DNA of 64,000 nt from Caldicellulosiruptor obsidiansis OB47 (GCF_000145215.1 NC_014392.1:1992001-2056000); one strand, 5' to 3'; positions 1-13,700 are shown, counted from the first letter of the stretch. The notes: a model not told the origin generated them from the sequence alone. A program made the numbers and translations.

Positions 1-8
1 ATAAAAAA

Positions 9-749
9 ATGAATATAGAAACAGTGTTCAAACCTTATTATCCATCAAATTTGGCACAATTAAAAGAACTTTTTGTTGAAAACCTATTCAATGGAGTAAT
101 AGTAGTCGGAACTACTGACAGTGACATTGAATTTTTGGAAAATCTAAATACCGTTATGCCAATTGTAATGTTTAACAGACAGAGCTCTAAATATAGCTGT
201 ATTTACGTTGACGAATATAGTTTGGGTGAAAAAGTGGCTAAACTGTTTGCTGCAAGAGGTCATAAAAGTGTTGGATTAATTGGACCTTCTTATCTTAACA
301 GGAATTTTAGTATGAGAAGAGTAGGTTTCCTTGATACATGCACAAAACTCAATTTATCAATCTCAGACAACCACATAATAACTGATGATGAAGTCGACAC
401 AGAAGCAGGAAGAAATTGTATGAAAAAAATGCTAAGTAATGGCGATTTGCCAACAGCAATTTTCATTCTTTCCTCTACTATGGCATATGGAGTTTATTCT
501 GTTTTGAAAGAAAATGGATATTCTATCCCAGACGATGTTGAAATTGTAGGATGCAGTGATCTTTTAACATGTGAACTATTAAATCCTAAATTAACAGTAA
601 TTGATTATTCAATTGAAAGAATGGTATACAAATCTTTAAATTTAATTACCGAAATGATAACAGGAATCTCCAGTGAACCTATCAGTCTTATTGAAGATTC
701 ATATTTTATCTTTCGAGAAAGTTGTGGGAATTTTCCAAAATTAGATTAA
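9..749 (+). CDS. LacI-family transcriptional regulator, C-terminal part (5' end outside window)
   Basis: This is the effector-binding half of a LacI/GalR-type repressor. The residues match the periplasmic-binding-protein-like fold: a GVIVVGT strand, an 'RGHKSVGLIGP' turn, the 'PTAIFILSS' sensor strand, and 'IPDDVEIVGCSD' near the end. No N-terminal helix-turn-helix is present, and the frame is open to the left edge of the window, so the first codon shown is probably internal. It ends about 65 bases before the secreted esterase on the same strand, so it may control that gene or a sugar locus further left. The family call is firm. The effector sugar cannot be told. Confidence 0.8.
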   Translation: MNIETVFKPYYPSNLAQLKELFVENLFNGVIVVGTTDSDIEFLENLNTVMPIVMFNRQSSKYSCIYVDEYSLGEKVAKLFAARGHKSVGLIGPSYLNRNFSMRRVGFLDTCTKLNLSISDNHIITDDEVDTEAGRNCMKKMLSNGDLPTAIFILSSTMAYGVYSVLKENGYSIPDDVEIVGCSDLLTCELLNPKLTVIDYSIERMVYKSLNLITEMITGISSEPISLIEDSYFIFRESCGNFPKLD

Positions 750-810
750 TAGGTTTCATAAAAATATTTTACTCATTTGAAAATTAATAAAGTAATTAGC
801 GAGGAGGTAA

Positions 811-2151
<1,341 letters not shown>

Positions 2152-2196
2152 ACTATATCCCATTAGGGTAAAAAATTAATTTATTAAGATACATGG

Positions 2197-2305
2197 GGGG
2201 CTGTCCAAAAGATAGTTGGATGGTTCTTTTGTTTACAACTTTTAACCTTTTTTAGTGCTATCTGCTTATTGTAGAAGAATCCTCGATTTATTTTCAGACA
2301 GCCCC
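2197..2305. repeat. 109-bp MITE-like or IS-remnant element with terminal inverted repeats
   Basis: The two ends are GGGGCTGTC at 2197-2205 and its exact complement GACAGCCCC at 2297-2305, followed inward by A-rich then mixed sequence. GGGGCTGTC ends of this kind are common on clostridial insertion sequences. The interior is too short for a transposase. No clear target-site duplication is visible. It lies between two convergent genes (esterase and GH31), and its potential to fold end-to-end could also serve as a transcription terminator. No second copy was noticed in this window. Confidence 0.5.
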
Positions 2306-2322
2306 AATATTCTTTTTTAAGT

Positions 2323-4307
2323 TTACCAAAGTTCTACCTGATTTTTTATAAAAACTGGTATCGTATTCAATGGAGCTTGGCAAATAATTTCTTTTCCACC
2401 TTCATATACTTTTCCTGTTTCCCATTCATACCATTTAGCTCCTTCAGGCAGATAAACAGTCCTTTCTCTCACACCTTCATATAATACAGGAGCTACTAAT
2501 ATATCAGGTCCGAACATAAATTCATCTTCTATTTCCCATGATCTTGTATCAAAGGGGAAATCATAAAATAATGGTCGCATAATCGGTGTCCCTTTTTCAT
2601 GTGCAAGTAACATCTGCCTTTTTATATATGGCTTGAGCTTTTCACGAATATAAAGATACTTTTTAAAAATCTCATAAGCTTCTTCACCATAGCTCCATAC
2701 TTCATTTGGTCCACCAGTACCCATTTTCCCCCACCTTTATTACTTGTTGGTGGAGTATAAGGTTTTCTGTCACCATGCAGTCTAAATACAGGACAAAATG
2801 CTCCAAATTGAAACCATCTGATTATCAATTCTCTAAAAGAAGGATCCTCTGGATTACCGCCATAGAAACCTCCTATGTCACTTGTCCACCAGGGTATTCC
2901 CGCCATTGCCATATTTAAGCCACATGCAACTTGATTTCTCAATGATTCAAAAGTAGATGCAATATCCCCCGACCACACAACTACTCCATAGCGCTGTGCT
3001 CCAGCCCAAGCACAACGAATTAAGTTAATTATGTTTTCTATACCTTCCTTTTTCAATCCATCATAAAAAGTTTTTGCATACAGTAGAGGATAAATATTTC
3101 CTATTTCTAAACATGTTCCCAAGTAATATCGATAATTATCAAATTCATATTTATGGAACTCTGGCTCGGCTTCATCAAGCCAGTACATTTTAATGCCTTT
3201 TGAAAAATAATTTTCTTTGACTTTTCCCCACATAAATTCACGTGCTTCGGGATTAGTCATATCAACAAAAAGAGTGTCATTTATAAACTGCATTGTCACA
3301 CGTGGTCCCCGGTCGGTACTCATAAGTAATCCCTTCGAAAACATCTCTTCGTAATTTTCACTTTCTTTCTCAACAGTCGGCCATATAGATACCATTACTT
3401 CAATACCCATTTTTCTTAGCTCTTCTACCATTTTCTCTGGATTAGGCCAGTAATCTTCATCAAATTTCCAGTCTCCCTGATGTGGCCAATGGAAAAAATC
3501 AATCACAATTACATCAAGAGGAAGATTACGTCTTTTATATTCATACGCTACATCCATTAATTCTTGAGTATTTCTATACCTCAATTTACTTTGCCAAAAT
3601 CCCATTGCATAGTCAGGCATCATTGGAGGTGTGCCTGTAACTTGCATATATTGTTCTAAAATTTCAGCTGGATTATTACCTGCTGTTATCCAATAATCCA
3701 TAGTTTTAGTTACAAATGCTTCCCATTCAGTTATATTTTTACCAAATACAACCCTTCCAATTGCCGGATTGTTCCACAAAAAACCATATCCAATGTTTGA
3801 AACCAAAAAAGGAACGCTTGATTGGGTGTTTCTATGTGCAAGTTCTAAAGCACATCCCTTTAAATTCAAGTATGGCTGTTGATATTGCCCCATTCCATAA
3901 AGCTTTTCGTTAGGTTCTGATTCAAAGCGAACAGTTAATCTATAGCTACCTCCTGGAATTGGCTGAAACTCACGACCTCTTTTACGCAAGCCTGCTGCAA
4001 ATCTTGATGTATATTCTTTTAATATAATCCTATTTTCATTGTTATAAAACGTAATATCACCAGTTTGTTCTATTACTGCATATATGTTACCATTTCTTAT
4101 TGCTGCTCTATTTCCGTCAATCTCTATTCCCACGTTACTATTGTTATTCTTAGCTTTGGGTAATAAAGCCCAGTCATTTTCTGGCATATTCCCTTCTAAA
4201 GTCGCACGAACTCGCAAGCCATTTTTACCCCATGCCTCAATCCACAGAATTTCTCTGTCATATTTACTTATTAACTTATCTTCACCAACAGTAAAAAGTC
4301 TTGCCAT
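2323..4307 (-). pseudogene. GH31 glycosidase (alpha-xylosidase/alpha-glucosidase type), frameshifted near its C-terminus
   Basis: The first frame (about 560 residues) is a GH31 enzyme: N-terminal beta-sandwich, a (beta/alpha)8 barrel with the nucleophile Asp in MYWLDEAEPE and a probable acid/base Asp in WSGDIAST, and a FRLHGDRKPY segment. Around base 2725 the frame breaks in the run GGTGGGGGAAAATGGG. The rest of the domain (WSYGEEAYEIFKKY through FGPDILVAPVLYEG) continues in another frame to 2323. One missing base in the G5 or A4 run explains it. The start is ATG 4307, preceded by GAGGTG. It follows GH95 and GH127 in the same direction, so it would trim alpha-linked xylose or glucose in the cytoplasm. 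A homopolymer sequencing error is the main alternative to a real pseudogene. Confidence 0.85.
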
Positions 4308-4401
4308 TATTTTCACCTCACTAAACTATTTGATAACTTAGTTGTGTTTCAAATTTATATGGTTGTTTATACCCATATACTTTTAAAATTTTATCAAAAT
4401 A

Positions 4402-6663
4402 TCATATAATAAGAAAATTATCATAAAATATTATTTTTTCTTCTCCTTCACAGCCTCTGATTTCAATACAACTTTTTTTATACTTTAAAATAACACTTTC
4501 TTTAAATCCCAGAATAACTTTTGCTTTTTTAAAAATACCATTCTCCCAATAAATATCAACCGTGTGCCCACCACGTGCTTTTAAACCTTTTATATATCCG
4601 CTTTTCCAATCACTTGGAAGTGCAGGCAAAAGTTCAATGGTATCGTCATATGACTGCATAAGCATCTCTGCTATACCAGCAGTTGCACCAAAGTTTCCAT
4701 CAATTTGAAATGGCGGATGGTTGTCAAGTAAATTAGGCAAAGTTGATCTTTTTAAAAGTTCTAAGATATTTTTATAGGCTTTATCCCCTTCTTTAAGTCT
4801 TGCCAAAATACATATAACCCAAGCCCTGCTCCAACCAGTATGTCCAGAACCATGTTCAAGTCTTCTTTGCAACGTTTTCTTTGCAGCTTCGAAAAGCTGC
4901 GGTGTTTTTTCAAAAGTTATCTGGTTTTCAGGATAAAGCCCAAATAAATGAGAAATATGCCTGTGCCCTGGTTCTGCTTCTTCATAATCTTCTATCCACT
5001 CCTGAATCTGCCCATATTTCCCAATCTTAATCGGTGGAAGTTTTTCAAGCGCATAATCTATTTTTTCAATAATCTCATCATTTAATTTTAAAATATCATT
5101 AGCTTTTTTAACTTTCTCAAAGAGTACACTAATTATTTGAATGTCTATTGTTGGCATATATGTTAGACTATAAACATTACCATTCAGTTTATAGCTATTC
5201 TCCGGTGAACAGGATGGACATGTTACAAGGTAGCCGTTTTTATCTTCAATGAGATAATCTAACAAAAATAGCGCTGCTTCCCTCATTAAATAGTAGTATT
5301 TTTTTAGAAAATCTAAATCTCCTGTATATTCATAATGTTCCCATATATGAAGACAAAGCCATGCAGCTCCCATTGGCCAATATGTTGCGGGAATGTATAT
5401 ATCCTGCGGTGCAGTATCTCCCCAAATATCTGTGTTATGATGTGCACAGAATCCTCGGCAATTGTACATCTTCTGAGCAGTAATTTTCCCATTTTCATAC
5501 ATTCTCTCAAGCAGTGTAAACAAGGGCAAATGGCATTCAGATAAATTACATATTTCAGCTGGCCAGTAATTCATCTGTAGATTAATATTTATGGTATATT
5601 TACTGCCCCAAGGTGGCTTCATTTCTTTGTTCCAAATTCCCTGCAAATTTGGTGGCAAACACCCCGGACGACTACTTGATATTAGCAAATATCTCCCAAA
5701 TTGAAAAAGTAGTACTATTAATTCTTCATCTCTATATCCTTTTTTTAATAAGTTAATTCTCTCTGGAGTTGTCAATCCAATACGGTCGTTAGTATTTGCT
5801 GTATCGATATAAAACTCAACTCTGTCAAACAATGATTTATAATCTTCTGTATGTCTCTTATAAAGTTCTTCAAAATCATGTTTAGATACTTGTTCTAATG
5901 TTTTCAAACACCAGTTAAAATAATCTTTTTCTTTGTAGCTGGTTGTTGAGGTAATTAAAAGCATAACCTCAGTTGCATTTTTTATAAACAAATTGTCACC
6001 AATTGTATAGACATCCCCATCTTTTGATACAGCCTTTAGCATAGCAGAAAAAGAAACCCCTCTTCCACTTCCAGCTGTACACTCAAAAAATATTTTATCA
6101 TTACCTATTTTACCACATCTGTCTATGTCTTCCTGAAATTCACGCCTAAACTTTGCTCTTAAAGTGACTCCACATTTTTCGCTGCAACTTATCTTAATTA
6201 CAATTACTTTATCCGGAAATGATGAAAAGTAAAGCTTATCATACCTTGCTTTACCTACACTGAATTCAACCTTACAAATGGCATTAGAAATATCTAGATA
6301 CCTGCAATAATTCTCAATTTTATCTTTCTCAATCCCTTCAAAGTATATATCAAGGTAACCTAGCGGTTCATAGTTTCCTTCGCTATGGGGTGTTCCAGAA
6401 AGAGCAAAAACAGAAAGTTCTTCAGCTCTTTTTATATTACCTTCTAAAATGCTCTTTCGTATCTCCTGTAAGTACCTCAGTGCATCAGGATTTTCTCTCC
6501 TCCGAGGACCACATGACCAAATACTTTCTTCATTTAACTGGATTGTTTCATATTCAACACCACCATAAATCATCGCTCCCAAACTTCCATTACCTATTGG
6601 AAGTGCTTCTTCCCAACAGTTTGCTGGGTGATTAAAAAGTATTTTTAGATTTTGTGAATACAT
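4402..6663 (-). CDS. GH95 alpha-L-fucosidase / alpha-L-galactosidase
   Basis: The 753-residue protein has the GH95 hallmarks: [16 protein letters not shown] and IQLNEESIW near the N-terminus (beta-sandwich), and an (alpha/alpha)6 barrel with the [11 protein letters not shown] Asn pair, a CSPENSY Glu (probable acid) and [11 protein letters not shown] (probable base Asp). It has no signal peptide, so it acts inside the cell on imported oligosaccharides. The family releases alpha-linked L-fucose or L-galactose, and which one cannot be told here. A GGAGGT site precedes ATG 6663. It sits between GH127 and GH31 on one strand with 35- to 95-base gaps, consistent with one operon. Confidence 0.88.
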   Translation of the reverse strand: MYSQNLKILFNHPANCWEEALPIGNGSLGAMIYGGVEYETIQLNEESIWSCGPRRRENPDALRYLQEIRKSILEGNIKRAEELSVFALSGTPHSEGNYEPLGYLDIYFEGIEKDKIENYCRYLDISNAICKVEFSVGKARYDKLYFSSFPDKVIVIKISCSEKCGVTLRAKFRREFQEDIDRCGKIGNDKIFFECTAGSGRGVSFSAMLKAVSKDGDVYTIGDNLFIKNATEVMLLITSTTSYKEKDYFNWCLKTLEQVSKHDFEELYKRHTEDYKSLFDRVEFYIDTANTNDRIGLTTPERINLLKKGYRDEELIVLLFQFGRYLLISSSRPGCLPPNLQGIWNKEMKPPWGSKYTININLQMNYWPAEICNLSECHLPLFTLLERMYENGKITAQKMYNCRGFCAHHNTDIWGDTAPQDIYIPATYWPMGAAWLCLHIWEHYEYTGDLDFLKKYYYLMREAALFLLDYLIEDKNGYLVTCPSCSPENSYKLNGNVYSLTYMPTIDIQIISVLFEKVKKANDILKLNDEIIEKIDYALEKLPPIKIGKYGQIQEWIEDYEEAEPGHRHISHLFGLYPENQITFEKTPQLFEAAKKTLQRRLEHGSGHTGWSRAWVICILARLKEGDKAYKNILELLKRSTLPNLLDNHPPFQIDGNFGATAGIAEMLMQSYDDTIELLPALPSDWKSGYIKGLKARGGHTVDIYWENGIFKKAKVILGFKESVILKYKKSCIEIRGCEGEEKIIFYDNFLII

Positions 6664-6698
6664 ACAAATACCTCCGTTGGATTTTTTGTACTTTGGTT

Positions 6699-8462
6699 TT
6701 AATCAATTAGAAAATATACAGTATATTTTTCATCATCTATATAACAAAGCGGTAAAAATAGTATATCTTCAATTTGAGCATAAGTTGTATATTGGATTGG
6801 TCCAAAACCTCTCTCATTAATTGGTACAATTACCTCTTCTATTTTCCTACCATTAATATAAATCTTTCTTCTTCTTTCACACAACCCTGCTAACACAACA
6901 GGACCTACCATGAAAGCTACTTGCTGGGGATCGTCTGGCATTGGACAGGTTTCAACCGTTTTGTAGAAGGTAATCTTAATTTTATCGCTATTCCATCTTC
7001 GCGTTAATTTAATATATGAAGAATCATCAACTCCATAATTTAAGTCTTCATTTACTGCTACTTCAATCTTCTTAGCCCACCACGGTTTTCTTATTGCAAG
7101 CTCAAATTCTATAGGATCCTTGCACTGAACCTCTATACATATTTCATCCTTTTCGGCTGTATAAGCAAAACTTTCCTGTCTTCTTCCATAGTATTGCTTT
7201 ATTGTAATGCCATTTCCTTTGTCATCTTTCCAAGTTACAAAAGAAGGTATAAACTGACTTATTACTACCCCATTTGGGGTTTTGTAATAAATTATGTCAT
7301 TGTAAATAGTATGTGCTTGCACTAACGTTCCATGACAACACCAGAAATCATTTGTCGGTGTTCCCCATCTCTTTTGGCTGCCTGGCATCAGCGGTAGAAA
7401 ATATGTTACCATCCCATCTTTAAGTCTCTGCTGTGCAAATAATCCATTATAAATATTTCTCTCAATATAGTCGCTGTATTTCTTATCCCCTGTCCATCTA
7501 AATAAAAACTCAGCCAAGCGTATCATATTATAAACCACACAATGTTCTTGATTCGTCGGACCAAGGTAATTTCTTATTCTGTGTTTTGGTGTCCATACTT
7601 CCCCTAACGTCTGACCACCTGTACAAAAATATCCACGCTCTTCTACAGCTTCTCTCCAATAAGATTCAACTATCTTTCTAAACTTCTCTTCCCCTGTAAC
7701 TTCCCATACTCTCGCTGCTCCATGTATTTCTGGGATTGTAGTATTTGCATGCCTACCTGTCAATACATCTTCACCATTTAACAGTCTGTCGAATAAGCGA
7801 CCTCTATAGTACCTCTCCATTAATTCTTTATATTTACTATCTTTTGTTATGTTATATAACTCTGCCCATATCTCAAGCATACCACCAGTTTCATAATCTA
7901 AAATGTCATCCATCTTCTCCCGAGAAAATTGTCCACTCCATCTGTAAAACCAATTAGCCCACCTATCTGCTATCTCCAGCGCTTTTTGATTTGAGGTATA
8001 TTTATACATATCTACAAGTCCCATGAAAGTCTTATGAACTGTATAGTGTGGTGCCCATACCCATTTTCCTCTTGCCATCCATTCAAAGTATTTCTCAGGA
8101 ATAGAACCTACCCATTCTCCCCCATTTTCTTTTTGACACCTTTCAAGCTCGTCAACAATATAATCTGCTTTTCCTTTTATCTCTTCATCTCCAAAACTTG
8201 CGTATATTCTTGCCGCCGCTGATAACCAATGCCCTAAGAAATGTCCCCTTAATTGACATGTGGGTGACTCCCATCCACCATGAATATCCTGTGGTAGAAA
8301 ACTCCAACTCATTATTCCAGACTCTAAATAGAAATTCTGAAGCAAGTTTTCGGTTTTCAAAGATGCAATATAGTTTCTGTCTAATTTAAACCTATTGTAG
8401 TATTCACTATCACTGTGAAGAGAAGCTCTTAAAGGTATTAAAGATTGTTTTTGTTCTTTCAT
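6699..8462 (-). CDS. GH127-type beta-L-arabinofuranosidase (former DUF1680)
   Basis: The 587-residue protein matches the GH127/GH146 group. It shows [18 protein letters not shown] in the (alpha/alpha)6 barrel, a conserved [18 protein letters not shown] segment, and [12 protein letters not shown], whose Cys pair includes the unusual catalytic cysteine of this family. Beta-sandwich sequence follows (RKPWW, PVVLAGL). It has no signal peptide. It likely removes beta-linked L-arabinofuranose in the cytoplasm. A GGGGGG tract lies just before ATG 8462. It heads the intact part of the leftward hydrolase block, immediately downstream of a GH31 remnant. Confidence 0.87.
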   Translation of the reverse strand: MKEQKQSLIPLRASLHSDSEYYNRFKLDRNYIASLKTENLLQNFYLESGIMSWSFLPQDIHGGWESPTCQLRGHFLGHWLSAAARIYASFGDEEIKGKADYIVDELERCQKENGGEWVGSIPEKYFEWMARGKWVWAPHYTVHKTFMGLVDMYKYTSNQKALEIADRWANWFYRWSGQFSREKMDDILDYETGGMLEIWAELYNITKDSKYKELMERYYRGRLFDRLLNGEDVLTGRHANTTIPEIHGAARVWEVTGEEKFRKIVESYWREAVEERGYFCTGGQTLGEVWTPKHRIRNYLGPTNQEHCVVYNMIRLAEFLFRWTGDKKYSDYIERNIYNGLFAQQRLKDGMVTYFLPLMPGSQKRWGTPTNDFWCCHGTLVQAHTIYNDIIYYKTPNGVVISQFIPSFVTWKDDKGNGITIKQYYGRRQESFAYTAEKDEICIEVQCKDPIEFELAIRKPWWAKKIEVAVNEDLNYGVDDSSYIKLTRRWNSDKIKITFYKTVETCPMPDDPQQVAFMVGPVVLAGLCERRRKIYINGRKIEEVIVPINERGFGPIQYTTYAQIEDILFLPLCYIDDEKYTVYFLID

Positions 8463-8516
8463 TTATTTTCCCCCGTTCCATGTTTTATTTTTTGTTACTT
8501 TCCTTTAAATTGCCTT

Positions 8517-9327
8517 CTATAATTTTATTATCCTTCCAAGAATTGATTTAGAAAAACCTTTATATGTGTGATCAAAGGTAATTATCTCTGTTTTATTAAA
8601 ATCTATTTCACCTGTATGTTGTACTACGTATGGGTATACTTCCAGCTTAGAGCCGGCAACACAATATACAAGCATTCTTTCCAGTGGATAATAAACATCT
8701 TTCAGCATAACTGGACCTTCAATAAGTTCTCCTGACCAAAAATCTACCCAATTTCCTTTGGGCAAATAAATGTTTCTTCTTCCTGCAGAATTTATAATTG
8801 GAGCCACCAAGAAAACATCTCCACAATAAAATTCATCGTCAATATACCAGCAATATTCATCATCAGGATGATGAATAAGTAACGCTCTTATGAAAGGATA
8901 TCCTGTCTTTGTAACTTTTTTACCTTGCTTAACAAAATATGGAATCAACGCATATCGTAATTTCCACCATTCTCTTATAATATCGGATACATTAGGATAA
9001 TTATAAGGTTCTCGTGGGGAAGCCCCATGGTATCTCATGTGCGAAGTGAATACACCTACCTGTGTCCAGCGAACATAAATATCGTCATCAGGCCAATTAT
9101 TCATAAAATCTGGAAGACCATGAAATCCAGAAACATCATGGCTCCAGAAACCAAACCCTGATACACCAAGATGTAACCCCCCTCGAATTGTAGCTGCCAA
9201 GCCATCCCATGTACTGCTACTATCACCACCCCAGTGAACTGGATATCGCTGACATCCTATCTAACCTGCTCTTGCCCATATAACAGCTTGTTCTTCTCCT
9301 TTAGCTCTTGTTTTATTAAAAAATATT
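8517..9327 (-). pseudogene. GH31 remnant (YicI-like alpha-xylosidase C-terminal third) with an in-frame stop and lost 5' end
   Basis: Bases 8517-9200 read as the end of a GH31 enzyme: GLHLGVSGFGFWSHDVSGF, then WTQVGVFTSHMRYHG and the C-terminal sheet domain. Upstream in the same frame the family sequence continues as QRYPVHWGGDSSSTWDG, then a TAG stop (about 9260), then AVIWARAG, and becomes unrecognisable beyond about 9327. About 450 N-terminal residues, including the nucleophile region, are gone. It is a 5'-deleted pseudogene, and its loss may have removed the original operon promoter in front of GH127. Residual translation from the TTG at 9200 could not give an active enzyme. Confidence 0.85.
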
Positions 9328-9406
9328 GCAGTTTATAAGGTTATTAATTTCAATATATTACAGCTGCTTTTTTAACTTTTTTATAAAGAGAGAATAAAAA
9401 ATATCT

Positions 9407-9414
9407 AAACGTTT
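9407..9414. promoter_or_regulatory. Possible LacI-family operator (AAACGTTT palindrome)
   Basis: A perfect 8-base palindrome with central CG lies in the AT-rich gap between the LacI gene and the hydrolase block. LacI-family operators usually have a central CG and inverted symmetry, and the neighbour is a LacI regulator. No second good copy was located, so this is weak. Confidence 0.3.
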
Positions 9415-9534
9415 TACTTTAAATAAATAAAAATAAAACTTTTAAATTTATCAACATAAAAAATATAACATGTAAATTTATCTGCCAATCCTAATCTTTT
9501 AATTTTTAAAATCAGTATACTCTAAAGAAACTGC

Positions 9535-10548
9535 TTATGTTATCTTTTTGACTGAATTCTTTATCAAAACTTGTGCATTCAACTTTTTCTGAAGAGGAAA
9601 ATCAGTTTTATCTCCTTTTAATCTCTTTAACAATAAAGATGCTACGACTTCTCCTATTTCTTCCATCGGTTGGACAACAAGCGATAACGAGGGTTTTACT
9701 ATCTTTGCCATCTCTAAATTGTCAAAACCTATTACTGACAGATCATCTGGAACTTTTATATCTTTTTCATTTACAGCAATAATTGCCCCAAGAGCCATCT
9801 CATAATTTGTAATAAAAACAGCTGTAGGAGGATTAGCCATTTCAAGTAACTCAATCATCTTTTTGTAGCCTGATTCCATATTATGAAATTCTCCAAATTT
9901 TATATATTCTTCATTTACAGATATTTTATAATCAATATGCGCTTTCATGTAGCCATTTAATCTCTCTTGAGCTGTATAAATATTCTGTGGACCACATATT
10001 ATTCCAATTTTTCTGTGCCCCATTAAAATCAACTTCTCAACTGCCTGATACGAAACTTCAAAGTTATTCACAAGTATCGTATCACACTCAAAGTTTTCAA
10101 TTGGCCTGTCAACCGCCACAATTGGAATGTCTCTTTTTATAATCTTTTTAACATCGCTTCCTTTCAAATATGTGGGTACAATCACTAATGCATCAACTCT
10201 TTTTTTATAAAGAAAATCTAACCTTTCCTTTTCTAACTTTTCATCATCTCTGTAATCACATACGACAACACTATAACCGGTTTCAAGCAAAACATTTTCT
10301 AACGAAGATACAATTGTATTAAAGAAAACCTCAAAAACAGGAATTAAAACTCCAATTGTCATTGTCTTGTTAGTTCTAAGTCCTCTTGCAATCTCATTCA
10401 CTTCAAAATCCAACGCCTTTATTGCCTCTTCAATAAGAATCCTATTTTTTTCTAGCACATTACCACCATTGAGATACTTTGATATAGTCGCTATTGAAAG
10501 TCCTGTATACCTTGCTATATCTTTTATTGTAGCTGGAATCTTAACCAC
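9535..10548 (-). CDS. LacI-family transcriptional regulator of the saccharolytic island
   Basis: A complete LacI/GalR protein. The N-terminal helix-turn-helix is ATIKDIARYTGLSIATISKY, followed by a hinge helix region and a ligand-binding domain (TIGVLIPVFEVFFNTI, MGHRKIGIICGP, PTAVFITNYEMALG, VPDDLSVIGFDN). It would repress by binding operator DNA until a sugar binds. It is divergent from the GH106-like operon and upstream of the GH127-GH95-GH31 block, so both are likely targets. The start is unclear: GTG 10548 overlaps an AGGAG tract, which is too close for ribosome binding, and the well-spaced codon a few residues later is a rare ATT. The family call is firm and the effector is unknown. Confidence 0.9.
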   Translation of the reverse strand: MVKIPATIKDIARYTGLSIATISKYLNGGNVLEKNRILIEEAIKALDFEVNEIARGLRTNKTMTIGVLIPVFEVFFNTIVSSLENVLLETGYSVVVCDYRDDEKLEKERLDFLYKKRVDALVIVPTYLKGSDVKKIIKRDIPIVAVDRPIENFECDTILVNNFEVSYQAVEKLILMGHRKIGIICGPQNIYTAQERLNGYMKAHIDYKISVNEEYIKFGEFHNMESGYKKMIELLEMANPPTAVFITNYEMALGAIIAVNEKDIKVPDDLSVIGFDNLEMAKIVKPSLSLVVQPMEEIGEVVASLLLKRLKGDKTDFPLQKKLNAQVLIKNSVKKIT

Positions 10549-10683
10549 TCCTCTCAGTTTGAACTTTTCTAAAGCTCCTTTATTGTTTATTTTATCACTT
10601 TGTATTTATTCACTTCAATAATTAAGATAATTTGGGCTTCTTAAATATTATAGCATAATGTTTTTGTTTTGTTTAATTCTATG

Positions 10684-10712
10684 TTGATTGTATTTAACTT
10701 GTGGAGTATAAT
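10684..10712 (+). promoter_or_regulatory. SigA-type promoter for the rightward GH106-like operon
   Basis: TTGATT (10684-10689), a 17-base spacer and TATAAT (10707-10712) match the vegetative consensus. The first gene starts 73 bases downstream, and nothing else on this strand lies nearby. Confidence 0.75.
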
Positions 10713-10784
10713 TAAGAATATAATTAATCAAAAAACAAAATAAATAAAATTTAATGCAAATTTCTCTACTTGGGAGTGAAAGAA

Positions 10785-13700
10785 ATGAATATTAACTTCA
10801 AAATAAAACCATTCTGGTTTTGGAACGGAAAAATAAATAATGATGAAATAGCAGAGCAAATAGCTCAGATGCATGAAAAAGGAATTGGCGGGTTCTTCAT
10901 CCATCCACGTCAAGGTCTTGAAATACCCTACCTTTCTCATGAGTGGTTTGAAAAGGTTTCTGTTGCAATTGAATGTGCAAAAAAATATAACATGGAAGTG
11001 TGGCTTTATGATGAATATCCTTATCCGAGTGGAATTTCAGCTGGTGAAGTAATTGCTCAGCATCCTGAATATCAAGCTTTTATATTAGATTATAAGATTG
11101 TCGATGCAAAAGGTAATGAAGAGATTTGCATTGAAATTCCCATGAGCGAAGTTTTACTGGCAAGAGCTTATAAAGTAAGAAATAATGCTATAATATGGAA
11201 TGAATACATAGACTTGATTGATAATATCGGTATAATCTACAAAGAACACATTTACCAAGAAAGTGGACTTACATTTTACAATAGAAAAAGATACTTTGTT
11301 GGAGATAATGCAAAAGTTCTCAAATGGAAAGCACCAAAAGGAGAGTGGAAAATATTTTTGTTTTACCAATATCCATTGAAAAACTTCAAATACTTTGGAA
11401 CATTTATTGATCCTTTAAATAAAGATGCGGTAAAATTGTTTATTCAAACAACTCATGAAAAGTACAAAAAACATTTAGGACATGAATTTGGAAAAACAAT
11501 CAAAGGAATTTTTACAGATGAAACAGCTCCAGTTTCCGTAAAACTTCCCTGGTCAAAACTGCTTCCTAAGCTTTTTGAGCAAACATATGGAGAAAATCTT
11601 ATTGAGAAACTACCCCAAATTATTTGTTTAGATATATTTGATACAGCCGGTTCAAAAATTAAGTATCAGTTTTGGAAGCTTGTTGTGGATACATTTATTG
11701 AAAGCTACGACAAACAAATCCTTGAATGGTGCCACCAGAACAATCTTTTGTATGTGGGTGAAAAGCCAATTTTGAGAAGCTCACAATTAGCCTTTATGGA
11801 TATTCCTGGAATAGACGCAGGACATCAAAAGGCTGGTGACATTCCCCAGGTTGTATCTGAAAACTACAGAGCAAATCCAAAGATAGCATCATCTGCCGCT
11901 CACTTTTATAAAAAGGAAAGGGTTTTGTGTGAATGCTTTCACAGTATTGGCTGGAGCATGACAATGCAAGATATGAAATGGATCTTTGACTGGCTAATAC
12001 TGCAGGGAATAGATATGTTTGTCCCCCATGCCTTTTATTATAGTGCAGATGGACTTAAAAAGCATGATGCTCCACCTTCAGCCTTTTTCCAGATGCCATG
12101 GTGGAAACATCAAAAAGCAATGTCTGAGTATGTGGAAAACATTATAAAAATGATTAAAAATTGCAAAAGAAAAGTTGATGTACTTGTAGTAGACCCAATT
12201 ACAAGCCAGTGGACTTGTTTTAACGACAGAAAAGTAAAAGAAAAGATTTCAAAGGATTTCTGTAGAATTCAACAAATTCTCTTAGAAGAAAATGTAGACT
12301 ACTATGTGATTGACCAGTCATTAGTGGGGAGTTTGGAATGCAGGAATCAGAAAATCTATTATGACAATGAAAAATTTGAATTATTGATCATTCCACCTGT
12401 GACCAATTTAGAAAAAGAGGCTTACATGAAGATAAAAGATCTAATATTGAAAGGATGCAAAGTTGTATTTATTGGCTGTTTGCCATTCCAAAACATCGAA
12501 GATTTTGATGTTGCCAAAGATATTAGCAATTTTCTTGGAGTAAATCCTATGGACATCGCAAAGGCATATACAACAGATTCTAAATTGAACAATACAGTAT
12601 TTCTTAACAGTTGTATCTTCATTGGTAATATAGAAGATTTAGCAACAAAAATTGACAAGATTTGTAAAAAGCCTGTAAGTGTATCATATGAATCTTCTAA
12701 TGACCGTGGTATTCTCTGTGTTTACTTTGAGAACACAGAACATGACTTTTTATTTATTATAAACCCAACTAATGAAAAGAAGATCTGCAAGGTACACTTG
12801 AATTTCAATGCTGATGAGATAAATAAAATTTATTCGGTGCCTTTGACATCGCAAGATTCCGAAGAGGAAATAAATTTTGAAAATTCTTCAGAAAAAAAAC
12901 AAATGGTTTTTTCCATGGATTTTGAGCCTTTTCAATCGTATTTAATTAAATTAGAAAAAAGCTGTGTTAAGAAAAATAACCACAAAAATAATATTGAAAA
13001 GAGAGCTTTTCAATACAAAATATCTCTTGAAGATCCCTGGAAATTTTCAATTGAGAGTTTAAATCCCTTAAGGCTTGGCAGATGGAATTTAAAATTGAAT
13101 TTCAACAACGAAAATGAACAGTACTCAGTCACTTCAAAAATTCCAGTTGCCCCAAAACCGATAATTGACCAATTGGAAGAAGCAAAAATTGCAGTACCAA
13201 TAAAAACAAAAAGTTTCTTTGGATGTCCAAAAGAAATAACGTTGCCAAGCTTTGAGGCAATATACACGACTCCATTTTTTGTAGATGCTAGAGACCAAAA
13301 ATTCTGGCTTGTGATTGAAGATGAAAGTATAAAAGGTGAATGGTTTATACTTTTGAATGGTTACACTATTTTACCAAAAGATTTTGTACCTAAAAGATTT
13401 TATTCTCATACTAATTTGGCATATGACATTAGCAACTTAATTAAATTGGGGGAAAATCAGCTTTCTGTATGTGTAAAGATTAGCAAATCATTTGATGGAC
13501 TTCTTACACCCATTTATATTTTCAGCATGGCAGGTGTATTTAAACTAAATGACAGCTGGCATATAGGCAAACTTCCAACTCAAGGCTGCTTTGGTAAAGA
13601 TATTGAAAATGGCATTCCTTTTTATGCTGGTTTTATAAAGTACGAAAAAGATCTTCAAATGCCGTCTTTGGAAAGTGGTTTTGTAGAATTCTTTATCGAA

